Source: an uncultured Rivibacter sp. (lineage in GTDB: Bacteria; Pseudomonadota; Gammaproteobacteria; Burkholderiales; Burkholderiaceae). Taken from it: 64,000 nucleotides of DNA. Position numbers and translations under genes: made by a program. The notes under the pieces were generated by a model that was not told the DNA's origin, did not search any database, and worked only from the letters and a program-made list of their open reading frames with translations. Where the stretch lies: contig CAMLNA010000005.1 in assembly GCA_946481025.1 (NCBI GenBank), positions 1 through 64,000 of the forward strand. The letters are read 5' to 3'. Shown piece by piece: positions 8,724-22,679 of this stretch (the first letter of the stretch is position 1; each line of letters starts with the position of its first letter).

Positions 8724-11597
8724 CTACAAGGTCCGCGCGATTTCCTTGATCTCGAAGAACTCCAGCTGGTCACCCTCTTGGATGTCGTTGTAGTTCTTGA
8801 TGTTCAAGCCGCACTCGAAGCCCTCCTTCACCTCGCGGACGTCGTCCTTGAAGCGCTTGAGCGACTCGAGCTCGCCGGTGTAGATGACCACGTTCTCGCG
8901 CAGCAGGCGCAGGCGCGCGTTGCGGCGGATGAAGCCCGAGGTGACCATGCAGCCACCGATCGAGCCCACCTTCGAGATGCGGAACACCTGGCGGATCTCG
9001 GCGGTGCCGATGACCTCTTCCTTCTGCTCCGGCGCCAGCAGGCCCGACATCGCGCCTTTGATCTCATCCACCGCGTCGTAGATGATGTTGTAGTAGCGGA
9101 TGTCCACGCCGTTGTGCTCGGCCAGCTTGCGCGCGCCGGCATCGGCACGCGTGTTGAAGCCGATAAGGACGGCCTTCGAGGCCAGCGCCAGGTTGACGTC
9201 GCTTTCGCTGATGCCGCCCACCGCCGCATGCACGATCTGCACCTTGACTTCGTCGGTGCTGAGCTTGAGCAGCGAGGCGCCCAGCGCTTCCTGCGAGCCC
9301 TGCACGTCGGCCTTGATGATGAGGGGCAGCGTCTTGACTTCGCCCTGGCCCATCTGCTCGAACATGTTCTCGAGCTTGGCGGCCTGCTGCTTGGCCAGCT
9401 TCACGTCGCGGTACTTGCCCTGGCGGAAGGTGGCGATTTCGCGCGCACGCCGCTCGTCGGCCAGCACCATGAACTCGTCACCGGCCTGCGGCACCTCGGT
9501 CAGGCCCTGGATCTCGACCGGGATGGACGGGCCGGCTTCCTGCGCCGGCTTGCCGGCTTCGTCGAGCATGGCACGCACGCGGCCGTAGCTGGAACCCGCC
9601 AGCACCACGTCGCCTCGCTTGAGCGTGCCCGACTGCACCAGCACCGTGGCCACCGGGCCGCGGCCCTTGTCGAGCTGGGCTTCGATCACGAGGCCCTTGG
9701 CCGGCGAGTCCTTCGGTGCGGTCAGCTCCAGCACCTCGGCCTGCAGCAGCACGTTCTCGAGCAGGTCGTCGATGCCCTGGCCGGTCTTGGCCGACACCGG
9801 CACGAACGGCGAGTCGCCACCGAAGTCCTCGGGCACCACTTCCTCGGCCACGAGCTCGCTCTTCAAGCGCTCGACGTTGGCCTCGGGCTTGTCGATCTTG
9901 TTCATCGCCACGACGATGGGCACACCCGCCGCCTTGGCATGGTGGATGGCTTCCTTGGTCTGCGGCATCACGCCGTCGTCGGCCGCCACCACCAGGATGA
10001 CGATGTCGGTCGCCTTGGCCCCGCGTGCACGCATGGCCGTGAAAGCCTCGTGACCCGGGGTATCGAGGAAGGTGATGGTGCCGCGCGGCGTATCGACGTG
10101 GTAGGCGCCGATGTGCTGCGTGATGCCGCCCGCCTCGCCCGCTGCGACACGGGTGCGGCGGATGTAGTCCAGCAGCGAGGTCTTGCCGTGGTCGACGTGG
10201 CCCATGACGGTGACCACGGGAGCGCGCGGCAGGGCTTCGGCCTGCGTCTCGCCTTCCACGTCCTCCGCCAGGAAGGCTTCCGGATCGTCCAGCTTGGCGG
10301 CAAACGCCTTGTGGCCCATTTCCTCGACCACGATCATCGCGGTCTCCTGGTCGAGCTGCTGATTGATGGTGACCATCTGGCCCAGCTTCATCAGCTGCTT
10401 GATGACTTCGGAGGCCTTGACCGACATCTTGTGAGCCAGGTCGCCCACCGAGATGGTCTCGGGCACGTGCACCTCGTAAACCTGCGCCTCGATCGGCGGG
10501 CTGAAGCTCGAGGACGAGTCGGCGCCGCGGTCGCCGCGGCGGCCGCCGCGAGGAGCCTTCCAGCCGCCGCGCGCACCACCACCGGCGGTGTCGTTGCGAG
10601 TCTTGAGCTGGCCGCGCTTCTTGGCGTCGTCAGCCCAGCTGGACGACAGCTTCTCGGACTTGACGGACTTCTTGTCGCCCGGCTTGGCACCGGCCGGCGC
10701 CGCCGTGCCCGGGGCGGCAGCGGTCGCACCGGCCTTGGGTTTGTGGATCGTGCCCTTGATGCCTTCCTTGCCGGCTTCTGCCGGCTTCGGCTCTTCGGGC
10801 TTCTTGGCGGTGAGCACCCTCTTGGGGGCCGCCATCATGGCGCGGATGGCCGCGGCCTCCGCTTCGGCGGCCTTGCGGCGCTTCTCGAGGTCGGCCAGGC
10901 GCTGCTTTTCCTCGGCTTCGATGTCGGCCGCCTTCACCACGCGCACGGCAGGCTTGGCCGGCGGCTCGGCGGGAGCCGGCGCGGCAGGAGCAGGTGCAGG
11001 TGCGGGCTCGGGTGCGGCGGTGGTCGCGGCTGCGGCGGCAGTCTCCGCGATCTTGGCTTCGGCCTTGGCCGCAGCCTCGGCCGCGGCGCGCTCGGCGGCT
11101 TCGCGGGCACGCGCCTCGGCGGCTTCGCGCTCGCGTTTTTCCTGCTCTTCGCGCTGACGACGCTTCTCGGCCAGCTCTTCTTCCTGGCGGCGCAGCAGCT
11201 CGGCCTGCCGGTTGGCCTCTTCCTCGCGGCGCGCGAGTTCGGCTTCGTCGACCACCGGCGCCTTGGCTGCAACCACCGGCTCATCGGCCGGGGCGTCATC
11301 GCGCTTGACGAAGACGCGCTTCTTGCGCACTTCCACCTGGATCGTGCGCGCCTTGCCCGAAGCGTCGGCCTGCTTGATCTCGGTGGTGGACTTCTTCGTC
11401 AGCGTGATCTTCTTGCGCTCGGCACCGGCCGTCCCATGCGACGAGCGCAGGAAGTCGAGCAGACGCTCCTTGTCGGCTTCGGTGAGCGCGTCTTCCGCGG
11501 ACGCCTTCTTGACGCCTGCAGACTGAAGCTGCTCGAGCAGTGTCGTCGCCGGGCGGTTCAGCTCGGCGGCGAACTGTGCGACGGTGGTCACGGCCAT
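8724..11597 (-). CDS. infB: Translation initiation factor IF-2
   Basis: GTPase that brings fMet-tRNA to the 30S subunit and promotes subunit joining; 957 residues. The N-terminus [16 protein letters not shown] is the IF2-N fold. A long Ala/Glu/Arg-rich linker (about residues 120-380) and a second IF2-N module near residue 385 follow. The G domain has [45 protein letters not shown] and NKIDKPEAN. Domains II to IV are complete, ending in the C2 fMet-tRNA-binding barrel. The charged linker explains the long antisense open frames. It sits 58 bases after nusA, the conserved order. Confidence 0.98.
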   Translation of the reverse strand: MAVTTVAQFAAELNRPATTLLEQLQSAGVKKASAEDALTEADKERLLDFLRSSHGTAGAERKKITLTKKSTTEIKQADASGKARTIQVEVRKKRVFVKRDDAPADEPVVAAKAPVVDEAELARREEEANRQAELLRRQEEELAEKRRQREEQEKREREAAEARAREAAERAAAEAAAKAEAKIAETAAAAATTAAPEPAPAPAPAAPAPAEPPAKPAVRVVKAADIEAEEKQRLADLEKRRKAAEAEAAAIRAMMAAPKRVLTAKKPEEPKPAEAGKEGIKGTIHKPKAGATAAAPGTAAPAGAKPGDKKSVKSEKLSSSWADDAKKRGQLKTRNDTAGGGARGGWKAPRGGRRGDRGADSSSSFSPPIEAQVYEVHVPETISVGDLAHKMSVKASEVIKQLMKLGQMVTINQQLDQETAMIVVEEMGHKAFAAKLDDPEAFLAEDVEGETQAEALPRAPVVTVMGHVDHGKTSLLDYIRRTRVAAGEAGGITQHIGAYHVDTPRGTITFLDTPGHEAFTAMRARGAKATDIVILVVAADDGVMPQTKEAIHHAKAAGVPIVVAMNKIDKPEANVERLKSELVAEEVVPEDFGGDSPFVPVSAKTGQGIDDLLENVLLQAEVLELTAPKDSPAKGLVIEAQLDKGRGPVATVLVQSGTLKRGDVVLAGSSYGRVRAMLDEAGKPAQEAGPSIPVEIQGLTEVPQAGDEFMVLADERRAREIATFRQGKYRDVKLAKQQAAKLENMFEQMGQGEVKTLPLIIKADVQGSQEALGASLLKLSTDEVKVQIVHAAVGGISESDVNLALASKAVLIGFNTRADAGARKLAEHNGVDIRYYNIIYDAVDEIKGAMSGLLAPEQKEEVIGTAEIRQVFRISKVGSIGGCMVTSGFIRRNARLRLLRENVVIYTGELESLKRFKDDVREVKEGFECGLNIKNYNDIQEGDQLEFFEIKEIARTL

Positions 11598-11655
11598 TGT
11601 GTGTAGTCCTTGCGTGTGCGTTCTGTGTCGGCGTCGTCGTGTGCGTCAGTCAGGC

Positions 11656-13134
11656 TCAGGCGGTGAACCAGTGTTCACGGGCCTTCATGATCAGAGCCTT
11701 GGCCTGCGCGTCGTCGACGCCGGCAATCTCGGTCAGTTCGTCGACGGCCAGGTCGGCCAGGTCGTCACGGGTGTGGATGCCGGCGCCCGAGAGCTTGGCG
11801 ATCAGCTCGCCGTTGAGCCCCTCGAGATCGCGCAGATCCTGCGACACCTCGTCCACCCGTTCTTCCTTGGCGATTTCCATCGTGAGCAGCGCGTCCTTTG
11901 CGCGGGTGCGCAGCTCGTTGACGGTGTCCTCGTCGAAGGACTCGATCTCCAGCATCTCCTGCAGCGGCACGTAGGCCACTTCCTCGAGGCTGGTGAAGCC
12001 CTCCTCGATGAGGATGTCGGCGACCTCTTCATCCACGTCGAGCTTCTCGACGAACAGCTTGCGGATCGAGTCGGACTCGGTGGCCTGCTTCGCCTGCGAC
12101 TCCTCGGCCGTCATGATGTTGATGCGCCAGCCGGTCAGCTCGGAGGCCAGGCGCACGTTCTGACCGCCGCGGCCGATGGCGATGGCGAGGTTCTCTTCGT
12201 CGACCACCACATCCATCGCGTGCTTCTCTTCGTCCACCACGATGGACTGCACGTTGGCCGGCGCCAGCGCGCCGATCACGAACTGCGCCGGGTCCTCGGA
12301 CCACAGCACGATGTCCACCCGCTCGCCTGCGAGCTCGTTGGTGACGGCGTTGACGCGCGAGCCGCGCACGCCGACGCAGGTGCCGATCGGGTCGACGCGC
12401 TTGTCATGCGACAGCACGGCGATCTTGGCGCGCGACCCGGCGTCGCGGGCACAGCTTTTGATCTCGAGCAGACCTTGCTCGATTTCAGGGACTTCCTGGC
12501 GGAACAGCTCGATCATGAAGGCGGGCGAGCTGCGCGACAGCATGATCTGCGGGCCGCGGGCGGTGGGGTCCACCTCGGCGATGTAGGCGCGAACGCGATC
12601 GCCGGTGCGCAGGTTCTCCTTGGAGATCATCTCGCTGCGCTTCAGACGCCCTTCGACACGGCCGCTCTCGACGACGATGTCGCCCTTGTCCAGCCGCTTG
12701 ACCGTGCCGACGAAGATCTTGTCGCCGCGCGACAGGAAGTCGTTGAGCAGCTGCTCACGCTCGGCATCGCGGATCTTCTGCAGGATGACCTGCTTGGCTG
12801 CCTGCGCACCGATGCGGCCGATCGGCACCGATTCGACCGGCTCCTCGATGTAGTCGTCGACCTCGATGTCGGAAATCTGCTCCTGTGCTTCGAACAGCAG
12901 GATCTCGGCATCCGGGATCTGAAGGCCGGCCTCGTTGGGCACCACGTGCCAGCGGCGGAAGGTTTCGTAGACGCCGCTCTCGCGATCGACCGCCACGCGG
13001 ATATCGACTTCGCCGCCGTGAAGCTTCTTGGTGGCAGAAGCCAGCGCGGCTTCGACGGCGCCAAAGACGACGTCGCGATCCACGCTCTTTTCGCGCGAGA
13101 TCGCATCCACCAGCATCAACAGTTCGCGGTTCAT
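11656..13134 (-). CDS. nusA: Transcription termination/antitermination protein NusA
   Basis: RNA-polymerase-binding factor that promotes hairpin pausing and intrinsic termination and takes part in rRNA antitermination; 492 residues. The N-terminal domain begins [19 protein letters not shown]; the S1 domain and two KH domains follow ([10 protein letters not shown] and [18 protein letters not shown]). Two acidic C-terminal repeats are present, as in E. coli-type NusA and unlike short NusA. The start overlaps the rimP stop as ATGA (13131-13134), indicating translational coupling. The leader before rimP contains terminator-like hairpins that would be natural targets for NusA feedback. Confidence 0.98.
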   Translation of the reverse strand: MNRELLMLVDAISREKSVDRDVVFGAVEAALASATKKLHGGEVDIRVAVDRESGVYETFRRWHVVPNEAGLQIPDAEILLFEAQEQISDIEVDDYIEEPVESVPIGRIGAQAAKQVILQKIRDAEREQLLNDFLSRGDKIFVGTVKRLDKGDIVVESGRVEGRLKRSEMISKENLRTGDRVRAYIAEVDPTARGPQIMLSRSSPAFMIELFRQEVPEIEQGLLEIKSCARDAGSRAKIAVLSHDKRVDPIGTCVGVRGSRVNAVTNELAGERVDIVLWSEDPAQFVIGALAPANVQSIVVDEEKHAMDVVVDEENLAIAIGRGGQNVRLASELTGWRINIMTAEESQAKQATESDSIRKLFVEKLDVDEEVADILIEEGFTSLEEVAYVPLQEMLEIESFDEDTVNELRTRAKDALLTMEIAKEERVDEVSQDLRDLEGLNGELIAKLSGAGIHTRDDLADLAVDELTEIAGVDDAQAKALIMKAREHWFTA

Positions 13135-13679
13135 TCTTCGTGACCTCCGGATAACCTCGTCTCACCCGCCTCGGCGGCTTCTGGCCGCTGCTTGCGGGCA
13201 CGCCCCTTGAAGTCCACCACCGGCACCAGGCGTGCCTCGCGGACCTCGTCGAGCGAAAAACCCAAAACCTTTTCTTCCTTGCCGTCCAGGAATACCAGCT
13301 GCCAGCCGCCCTCGGGCGCGGCGCCAAGCACTCCGCGGTATTTCTTGCGCCCCTGGAACGCCAGTTTCAGCGTGACGTCGACCTCGGTGCCGGCGAAGCG
13401 CTCGTAATCGGCCGGCCGCTTGAGCGGGCGATCGAGGCCGGGGGACGACACCTCCAGGCGGCTGTAGTCGACGGCTTCGACCTCCAGCGCGTATTGCAAC
13501 TGGCGTGTCACCTTTTCGCAGTCGTCCACCGTGACCGACTCGCTCTCGCCGGTTTCGTAGGCCTGGCCGGGCACGCGGTCGATGAAGACACGCAGCAGCC
13601 CCTGCGAGCTCCGCTCGCAATCGACCAGGTCGTACCCCAGCCCGGTGACTGTGCGCTCGACGGCAACGTGCCAATTCAT
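13131..13679 (-). CDS. rimP: Ribosome maturation factor RimP
   Basis: Needed for 30S subunit maturation. The 182-residue protein starts [22 protein letters not shown] and has the diagnostic [21 protein letters not shown] loop between its two domains, then the SH3-like C-terminal domain with [12 protein letters not shown] at the end. ATG 13679 is chosen because the longer open frame upstream contains the leader hairpins and no protein homology. The 4-base overlap with nusA is typical. It is the first gene of the operon, with a promoter and two terminator-like hairpins upstream. Confidence 0.96.
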   Translation of the reverse strand: MNWHVAVERTVTGLGYDLVDCERSSQGLLRVFIDRVPGQAYETGESESVTVDDCEKVTRQLQYALEVEAVDYSRLEVSSPGLDRPLKRPADYERFAGTEVDVTLKLAFQGRKKYRGVLGAAPEGGWQLVFLDGKEEKVLGFSLDEVREARLVPVVDFKGRARKQRPEAAEAGETRLSGGHEE

Positions 13680-13700
13680 CAAAGGTGACCGAATCTTCCG

Positions 13701-13724
13701 AAAAATGCACCGACCAGCCGGTGC
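13701..13724 (-). terminator. Second terminator-like hairpin in the rimP-nusA leader
   Basis: On the minus strand the RNA GCACCG-GCTGGT-CGGTGC forms a 6-base stem and 6-base loop, followed directly by A and five Ts (13701-13705 on the plus strand are As). It lies 22 bases before the rimP start. Together with the structure at 13745-13773 it suggests control of the operon by termination in the leader. The stem is short, so efficiency is unknown. Confidence 0.5.
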
Positions 13725-13744
13725 GCTGACAAAACCGTTTCGCC

Positions 13745-13773
13745 AAAAAAAATGGGCTGGATTTCCCCGCCCA
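13745..13773 (-). terminator. First terminator-like hairpin in the rimP-nusA leader, with eight Us
   Basis: On the minus strand TGGGC pairs with GCCCA (13753-13757 / 13769-13773). A one-base mismatch and a further GG/CC pair enclose a 5-base loop, and exactly eight Ts follow (13745-13752). It lies between the predicted promoter (13797-13825) and rimP, on the same strand, so it can only act on transcripts entering this operon. E. coli has terminators in the matching leader; here the structure is read directly from sequence and the regulatory role is inferred. Confidence 0.55.
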
Positions 13774-13796
13774 CTCGGTTGCCTAGCGAAAGGCGC

Positions 13797-13825
13797 ATTG
13801 TAGCCCGAGCCGCGACTACAAGCAA
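13797..13825 (-). promoter_or_regulatory. Predicted sigma-70 promoter of the rimP-nusA-infB operon
   Basis: On the minus strand TTGCTT (13820-13825), a 17-base spacer and TACAAT (13797-13802) give a good sigma-70 match. It places the RNA start near 13790, about 110 bases upstream of rimP and upstream of both leader hairpins. A perfect TTGACA also occurs further upstream (13836-13841) but has only a weak partner. No tRNA gene precedes rimP here. Confidence 0.55.
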
Positions 13826-13908
13826 GGCATGGGCCTGTCAAGCCGCGCAGGGAGGGCACCGCGTGCCAGAATCGCAAGCTTTCCAAAACTTCGAGAGTGG
13901 AGACGTCC

Positions 13909-14697
13909 ATGGGCTTTCTTGCCGGCAAGCGGCTGCTGATCACCGGTTTGTTGTCCAACCGCTCGATCGCCTACGGCATCGCACGGGCCTGCAAGCGCGA
14001 AGGAGCCGAACTGGCCTTCAGCTACGTGGGCGAACGCTTCAAGGACCGCATCACGGAATTCGCCGCCGAGTTCGACTCGAACCTCGTGTTCGACTGCGAC
14101 GTGGGCGACGACGCCCAGATTGCCCGCCTGTTCGCCGACCTCGGCAAGGCGTGGCCGCAGCTCGACGGCTTCGTGCACTCGATCGGCTTTGCGCCGCGCG
14201 AGGCCATCGCCGGCGACTTCCTCGAGGGGCTCACGCGCGAGAACTTCCGCATTGCGCACGAGATCTCGGCCTACAGCTTCCCGGCCATGGCCAAGGCGGC
14301 AGCACCCATGCTGTCAACCAACGCCGCCCTGCTGACCCTCAGCTACCTGGGCGCCGTGCGCGCCGTGCCCAGCTACAACACCATGGGCCTGGCCAAGGCA
14401 GCCCTCGAAGCGAGCGTGCGATATCTCGCCGCCAGCCTGGGCCCCAAGGGGGTGCGGGTCAACGGCATCTCCGCCGGCCCCATCAAGACGCTGGCCGCCT
14501 CGGGCATCAAGGGGTTCGGCAAGATGCTGCAGGAGGTCGAGCAGACCTCCCCGCTCAAGCGCAACGTCACCATCGACGACGTCGGCAATGTGGCCGCCTT
14601 CCTGCTGTCGGACCTCGCCGCCGGCGTGACGGCCGAGATCACCTACGTCGACGCCGGCTACAGCCACATGATGGGCGTGTCGGAAGACGCCGCCTGA
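13909..14697 (+). CDS. fabI: Enoyl-[acyl-carrier-protein] reductase (NADH) FabI
   Basis: Last reductive step of the fatty-acid elongation cycle, in the cytoplasm; 262 residues. It is an SDR-fold protein with the FabI-type cofactor loop [15 protein letters not shown] instead of the usual Gly-rich motif. The active-site [12 protein letters not shown] carries Tyr and Lys six residues apart, and LSYLGA precedes it. The start ATG 13909 has GAGAGTGGAGA upstream; an in-frame GTG at 13897 is less likely. It is the triclosan-target isoform. It is divergent from rimP and ends at a strong hairpin. Confidence 0.97.
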   Translation: MGFLAGKRLLITGLLSNRSIAYGIARACKREGAELAFSYVGERFKDRITEFAAEFDSNLVFDCDVGDDAQIARLFADLGKAWPQLDGFVHSIGFAPREAIAGDFLEGLTRENFRIAHEISAYSFPAMAKAAAPMLSTNAALLTLSYLGAVRAVPSYNTMGLAKAALEASVRYLAASLGPKGVRVNGISAGPIKTLAASGIKGFGKMLQEVEQTSPLKRNVTIDDVGNVAAFLLSDLAAGVTAEITYVDAGYSHMMGVSEDAA

Positions 14698-14700
14698 AAA

Positions 14701-14735
14701 CACGAGGGGCTGCGCGCGCTGCGCAGCCCCTCGTG
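14701..14735. terminator. Strong bidirectional terminator between fabI and the SHOCT gene
   Basis: A perfect 15-base stem: CACGAGGGGCTGCGC pairs with GCGCAGCCCCTCGTG across a 5-base loop. AAAA precedes it on the plus strand, so minus-strand transcripts end in TTTT; plus-strand transcripts lack a U-tract but meet the same stem. It sits between two convergent genes and probably serves both. Confidence 0.75.
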
Positions 14736-14745
14736 CCTGCCAGGG

Positions 14746-15615
14746 TCAGAGCGTCTGCAGGATCTCGCGGCGCTTCTGCTGGTACTCCTCTTCGCTGATC
14801 AGGCCCTGGTCGCGCAGGCGCTTGAGGCCGCGCAGCCGTTCAGCCTGGGCGTCGTAGAAGCCGGGGTTGGGCGCCGCTGCTGGCGCTGGCGCGGGGGCCG
14901 GCGCCGCAACCGCCGGGGGCGCGGTGCGCGCCGCAGCCGCCGGCGCGGGCAAGAGCGTGGCAGGCGCAGCGGGCGCCAGCGCGGGCACCGGAGCATTCAA
15001 GGGAAACACCAGCCAATCCGGTCGGCGCGAGGTCGCCCCGCCGCTGCGGATCGTGTCGGCACCCGCAGCCACCCGCGAGCCGTAGACGAAGGTCGGCAGC
15101 ACCTTCGTGCCCCGGTATGCATTGAAGAAGTCGAGCCGCACGTCATGCACGATGAAGTGCAGCGCCTGCCCCTGAACGAACAGGCGCGCGGTGATGCCAT
15201 AGGGCGTACCGAGGAAACCCGCGTCGCGTCGCGACGTGCTCAGCAGCAACACGTCTTCGCCCGGCCCGGCCGCGGCCAGGGCCTCGGTGAGCGGCCGCAC
15301 GATCTCCTGCAGCTCATCGGCCCCGAACAGCGCCTCGGGCTTCCCCTTCACGACCGCCTGAACCGCAGCCAGCTGGGCGCGCAGCCCCTCCGCACTGAGC
15401 ACCACCGGGTGTTCGTTGTCAGGCGCCCCCGACTCCTTCGGGGCGAGGCGCACCGTGGTGAATTCGCCGATTTCCCAGGAGCGGGCCTTGGCCGGCCTCT
15501 TTGCCGCCGGCTCGGCGGCGGTCGCCGCCTGCGGCGAGGCAGCGAAGCCCGCGGCCAGGCTCATACACAGCACGGCCAATCCCAGGCCTTGCCGGCCGCG
15601 TCCAGTCTTGCGCAT
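14746..15615 (-). CDS. Secreted SHOCT-domain protein
   Basis: Exported protein of 289 residues and unknown role. It has a Sec-type signal (MRKTGRGRQGLGLAVLCMSLAAG...) with cleavage probably near residue 34, and a central domain containing VLLLSTSRRDAGFLGTPYGITARLF. A Pro/Ala-rich linker (about residues 195-245) follows. The C-terminus, LRDQGLISEEEYQQKRREIL, matches the SHOCT short C-terminal domain, which is thought to mediate oligomerisation. The start at 15615 has AAGGAG 9 bases upstream. It lies 41 bases after glk on the same strand and may be transcribed with it; a link to sugar metabolism is unproven. Confidence 0.75.
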   Translation of the reverse strand: MRKTGRGRQGLGLAVLCMSLAAGFAASPQAATAAEPAAKRPAKARSWEIGEFTTVRLAPKESGAPDNEHPVVLSAEGLRAQLAAVQAVVKGKPEALFGADELQEIVRPLTEALAAAGPGEDVLLLSTSRRDAGFLGTPYGITARLFVQGQALHFIVHDVRLDFFNAYRGTKVLPTFVYGSRVAAGADTIRSGGATSRRPDWLVFPLNAPVPALAPAAPATLLPAPAAAARTAPPAVAAPAPAPAPAAAPNPGFYDAQAERLRGLKRLRDQGLISEEEYQQKRREILQTL

Positions 15616-15656
15616 TGTTGGATGTCTCCTTTTTGTCCGAGATGTGCCCGCAGGGG

Positions 15657-16631
15657 CTATAGGTCGTCGAGCGCCCGGGCCGCGCCGATCAGCGCCGGCG
15701 AGACCGACGCCTGCACGACATACGCGGGAATGCCCGCCAGGTAGCCGCGAAAGCGGCCCTTGCTCTCGAAACGCTCGCGGAAACGGGAGCGATCGAACCA
15801 GGCGCCGAGCCTGGGCACGATGCCGCCGCCAATGTACATGCCGCCCAGCGCTCCCAGCGTGAGCGCGACATTGCCCGCCACATTGCCCAGGAAGGCACAG
15901 AACAGCTCCAGCGCCTCGACGCACTGCGGGTCCGCGCCGTCGACCGCCCGCCGGCTGACGTCGGCGGCCCTCAAAGGCTGCGCCGGCGCGCCCCGAACCT
16001 TGCATACCGCCTCATAGAGGTTGACGAGCCCGGGCCCGGACAGCGCACGCTCCGCCGAGACATGACCGAAGCGCTCCCGCAGCACGCGGATGACCGCCTC
16101 CTCGGCATCGTCCACGGCGGCGAGCGTCTGGTGCCCGCCTTCCCCATTGACCGGGATCGCACCGTGACCGGCCATCGCGGGCAGCAGCCCCGAGACACCC
16201 AACCCCGTACCGGCGCCGACGAGGCCCAGCGGCGCCCCCGCCACGGGGCGGCCACCGCCCACCTGCCGCAGGTCGTCCGCACGAAGCGCCGGCAGCGACA
16301 GCGCCAGCGCCGTGAAGTCGTTGATCACCAGGAATCGGTCCATGCCGAGCTTGCGCTGCACGTCGCTGATCGAAAACGACCAGTGATGGTTGGTCATCTT
16401 CACCTGGTCCCCCACCACCGGATTGGCGATGCCGATGGCACACCAGCGCGGCGCCTTGCGGCCGTGGTCGTCGAGATAACGCTGCATGGCGTCCTGCAAG
16501 GTCGGGAAGTCGGCCCCGGGATAAGCCACGACCCCCTCCAGTTCGCCCCCCTGCTTCTCGATCCAGCCGAATCGCGCGTTCGTGCCGCCGATGTCCCCTA
16601 CCAGACGGGGATAGGTGCTCTGTTTCTGCAT
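15657..16631 (-). CDS. glk: Glucokinase
   Basis: ATP-dependent glucose kinase of the ROK-less E. coli type, 324 residues. The phosphate-binding loop VGDIGGTNARF (residues 11-21) and the catalytic base Asp105 in INDFTALAL are intact. GAGTGLGVSGLL, NGEGGHQTL and ERALSGPGLVNLYEA supply the remaining sugar and nucleotide contacts. In the maltodextrin island it would phosphorylate the glucose freed by the alpha-glucosidase. It is divergent from lamB, sharing a 400-base region with three HexR-like boxes. A paralogous glucokinase domain, fused to a regulator, lies at 27446-29314 but lacks the catalytic Asp. Confidence 0.96.
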   Translation of the reverse strand: MQKQSTYPRLVGDIGGTNARFGWIEKQGGELEGVVAYPGADFPTLQDAMQRYLDDHGRKAPRWCAIGIANPVVGDQVKMTNHHWSFSISDVQRKLGMDRFLVINDFTALALSLPALRADDLRQVGGGRPVAGAPLGLVGAGTGLGVSGLLPAMAGHGAIPVNGEGGHQTLAAVDDAEEAVIRVLRERFGHVSAERALSGPGLVNLYEAVCKVRGAPAQPLRAADVSRRAVDGADPQCVEALELFCAFLGNVAGNVALTLGALGGMYIGGGIVPRLGAWFDRSRFRERFESKGRFRGYLAGIPAYVVQASVSPALIGAARALDDL

Positions 16632-16692
16632 GAACCTTGGTCTGCCTCGCTTGTTGCTCCGCTCCCACCCCGCCGACCTTCAGCAGCGGAAA

Positions 16693-16707
16693 TGTAGGAA
16701 AACTACG
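16693..16707. promoter_or_regulatory. HexR/RpiR-like operator box A, glk-lamB intergenic region
   Basis: TGTAG-GAAAA-CTACG matches the general HexR pattern (TGTAR, five bases, YTACA). It lies 62 bases upstream of the glk start. The next dyad, ACTACG-N7-CGTAGT (16702-16720), overlaps it, so the site is compound. The likely binder is the Glk-RpiR fusion encoded at 27446-29314. The match is visible; binding is inferred. Confidence 0.5.
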
Positions 16708-16816
16708 TTGGCATCGTAGTACAGCCGCCACACCCCTGTCCATAGCCATCCTTGCGCGACAGCCTTGACAGGCGATGGCCGCCTGCGACTGCAGGGGTAA
16801 ACCCTCGTTCAATCCA

Positions 16817-16831
16817 CGTAGTTTGGCTACT
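16817..16831. promoter_or_regulatory. HexR/RpiR-like operator box B
   Basis: CGTAG-TTTGG-CTACT, the second GTAG-N5-CTAC element between glk and lamB, about midway in the 400-base gap. Its outer bases are less symmetric than those of box A. Confidence 0.4.
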
Positions 16832-16850
16832 AGAGTGGCGATGTCTCAAA

Positions 16851-16879
16851 ACTACATTTCAATCTGTAGTGTTGCTACG
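16851..16879. promoter_or_regulatory. HexR/RpiR-like operator box C with overlapping dyad
   Basis: TGTAG-TGTTG-CTACG (16865-16879) repeats the box geometry. Its left half is also the right arm of ACTACA-N8-TGTAGT (16851-16870), so three half-sites lie in 29 bases. It is the box nearest lamB, about 150 bases before the ATG, and just upstream of the leader hairpin. It probably controls lamB. Confidence 0.5.
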
Positions 16880-16908
16880 TGGTGATTGGTCTCCTGGAGA
16901 GTGAGTTC

Positions 16909-16940
16909 GCGATGCCCTGGAAACGAGGGCATCGCCTCTT
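16909..16940 (+). terminator. Terminator-like hairpin in the lamB leader
   Basis: GCGATGCCCT and AGGGCATCGC form a perfect 10-base stem with a 7-base loop, followed by CTCTTTT. It lies on the lamB strand, downstream of the operator boxes and about 90 bases upstream of the lamB ATG. A second, weaker fold (CCTCTT with AAGAGG, from 16935) overlaps its tail and could compete. It may be an attenuator, the 3' end of a short RNA, or an mRNA-stabilising structure. Confidence 0.5.
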
Positions 16941-17025
16941 TTCCGCGGGAAGAGGGTTCCCCAACCGCCGGCCCCGACCACCAGACCGGGGCGGGCGAAT
17001 CTCAGCAAAAACCAACGAGGAGTGA

Positions 17026-18297
<1,272 letters not shown>

Positions 18298-18313
18298 TCG
18301 GGCCCACCCCCGT

Positions 18314-18415
18314 AGCGCCTTCGGCGCTCCCCCTCGAGGGGGCGACGCCTGCGGACCGGCGCAGCCGGATCCGCGGCGTCCACCGGGGGTGCGTTGGCAG
18401 GCCTGCGGGCCTGCC
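18314..18415. repeat. Cluster of palindromes between lamB and the alpha-glucosidase
   Basis: Several perfect inverted repeats occur in about 100 bases. AGCGCC-TTC-GGCGCT lies at 18314-18328, the 14-base palindrome CCCCCTCGAGGGGG at 18329-18342, and GGCAGGCC-TGCG-GGCCTGCC at 18396-18415. No T-run follows. This looks like a REP/BIME-type intergenic element and could lower downstream expression relative to lamB or protect the lamB 3' end. Confidence 0.5.
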
Positions 18416-18499
18416 TCGCCTCAGGACGAATGACATTGCGCTTCGGGCTTTGTCTCACTACCGTTCGCTGCACTGCCAAAACCAACATCGACGACCCGC

Positions 18500-20182
<1,683 letters not shown>

Positions 20183-20193
20183 ACTGAAGACAC

Positions 20194-21297
<1,104 letters not shown>

Positions 21298-21363
21298 TCG
21301 ACCGCTTTCTCGTCCGTTCCCAACCGCACAGCCCACAAGAGGCGTACACAAAGGAGATAGGCA

Positions 21364-22566
<1,203 letters not shown>

Positions 22567-22598
22567 ACCCCATGAGGCGTGCGTGAACTGACGCTCGC

Positions 22599-22643
22599 CG
22601 ATGCCAGGCAGCCTGCCCACAAGGCGGGCTGCCTGCCGCATCG
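22599..22643 (+). repeat. Large hairpin in the malE-malF gap (REP-like)
   Basis: CAGGCAGCCTGCC (22605-22617) pairs with GGCGGGCTGCCTG (22623-22635), 13 pairs with one G-U, around a CACAA loop. Outer arms CGATGC and GCATCG extend the stem past a 2-base bulge. There is no T-run, so it is not an intrinsic terminator. E. coli has REP elements at this same gene junction that protect the malE 3' end; the equivalent role here is inference. Confidence 0.55.
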
Positions 22644-22679
22644 AATCCCGACGTATCCCGGCCCTGCCGCCCCCCTCAC

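Noticed and set aside
8778..11606. A 942-codon open frame antisense to infB
   Set aside because: It is a by-product of high G+C third positions opposite the Ala/Glu-rich IF-2 gene. It has no recognisable domain, while infB has full IF-2 motifs.
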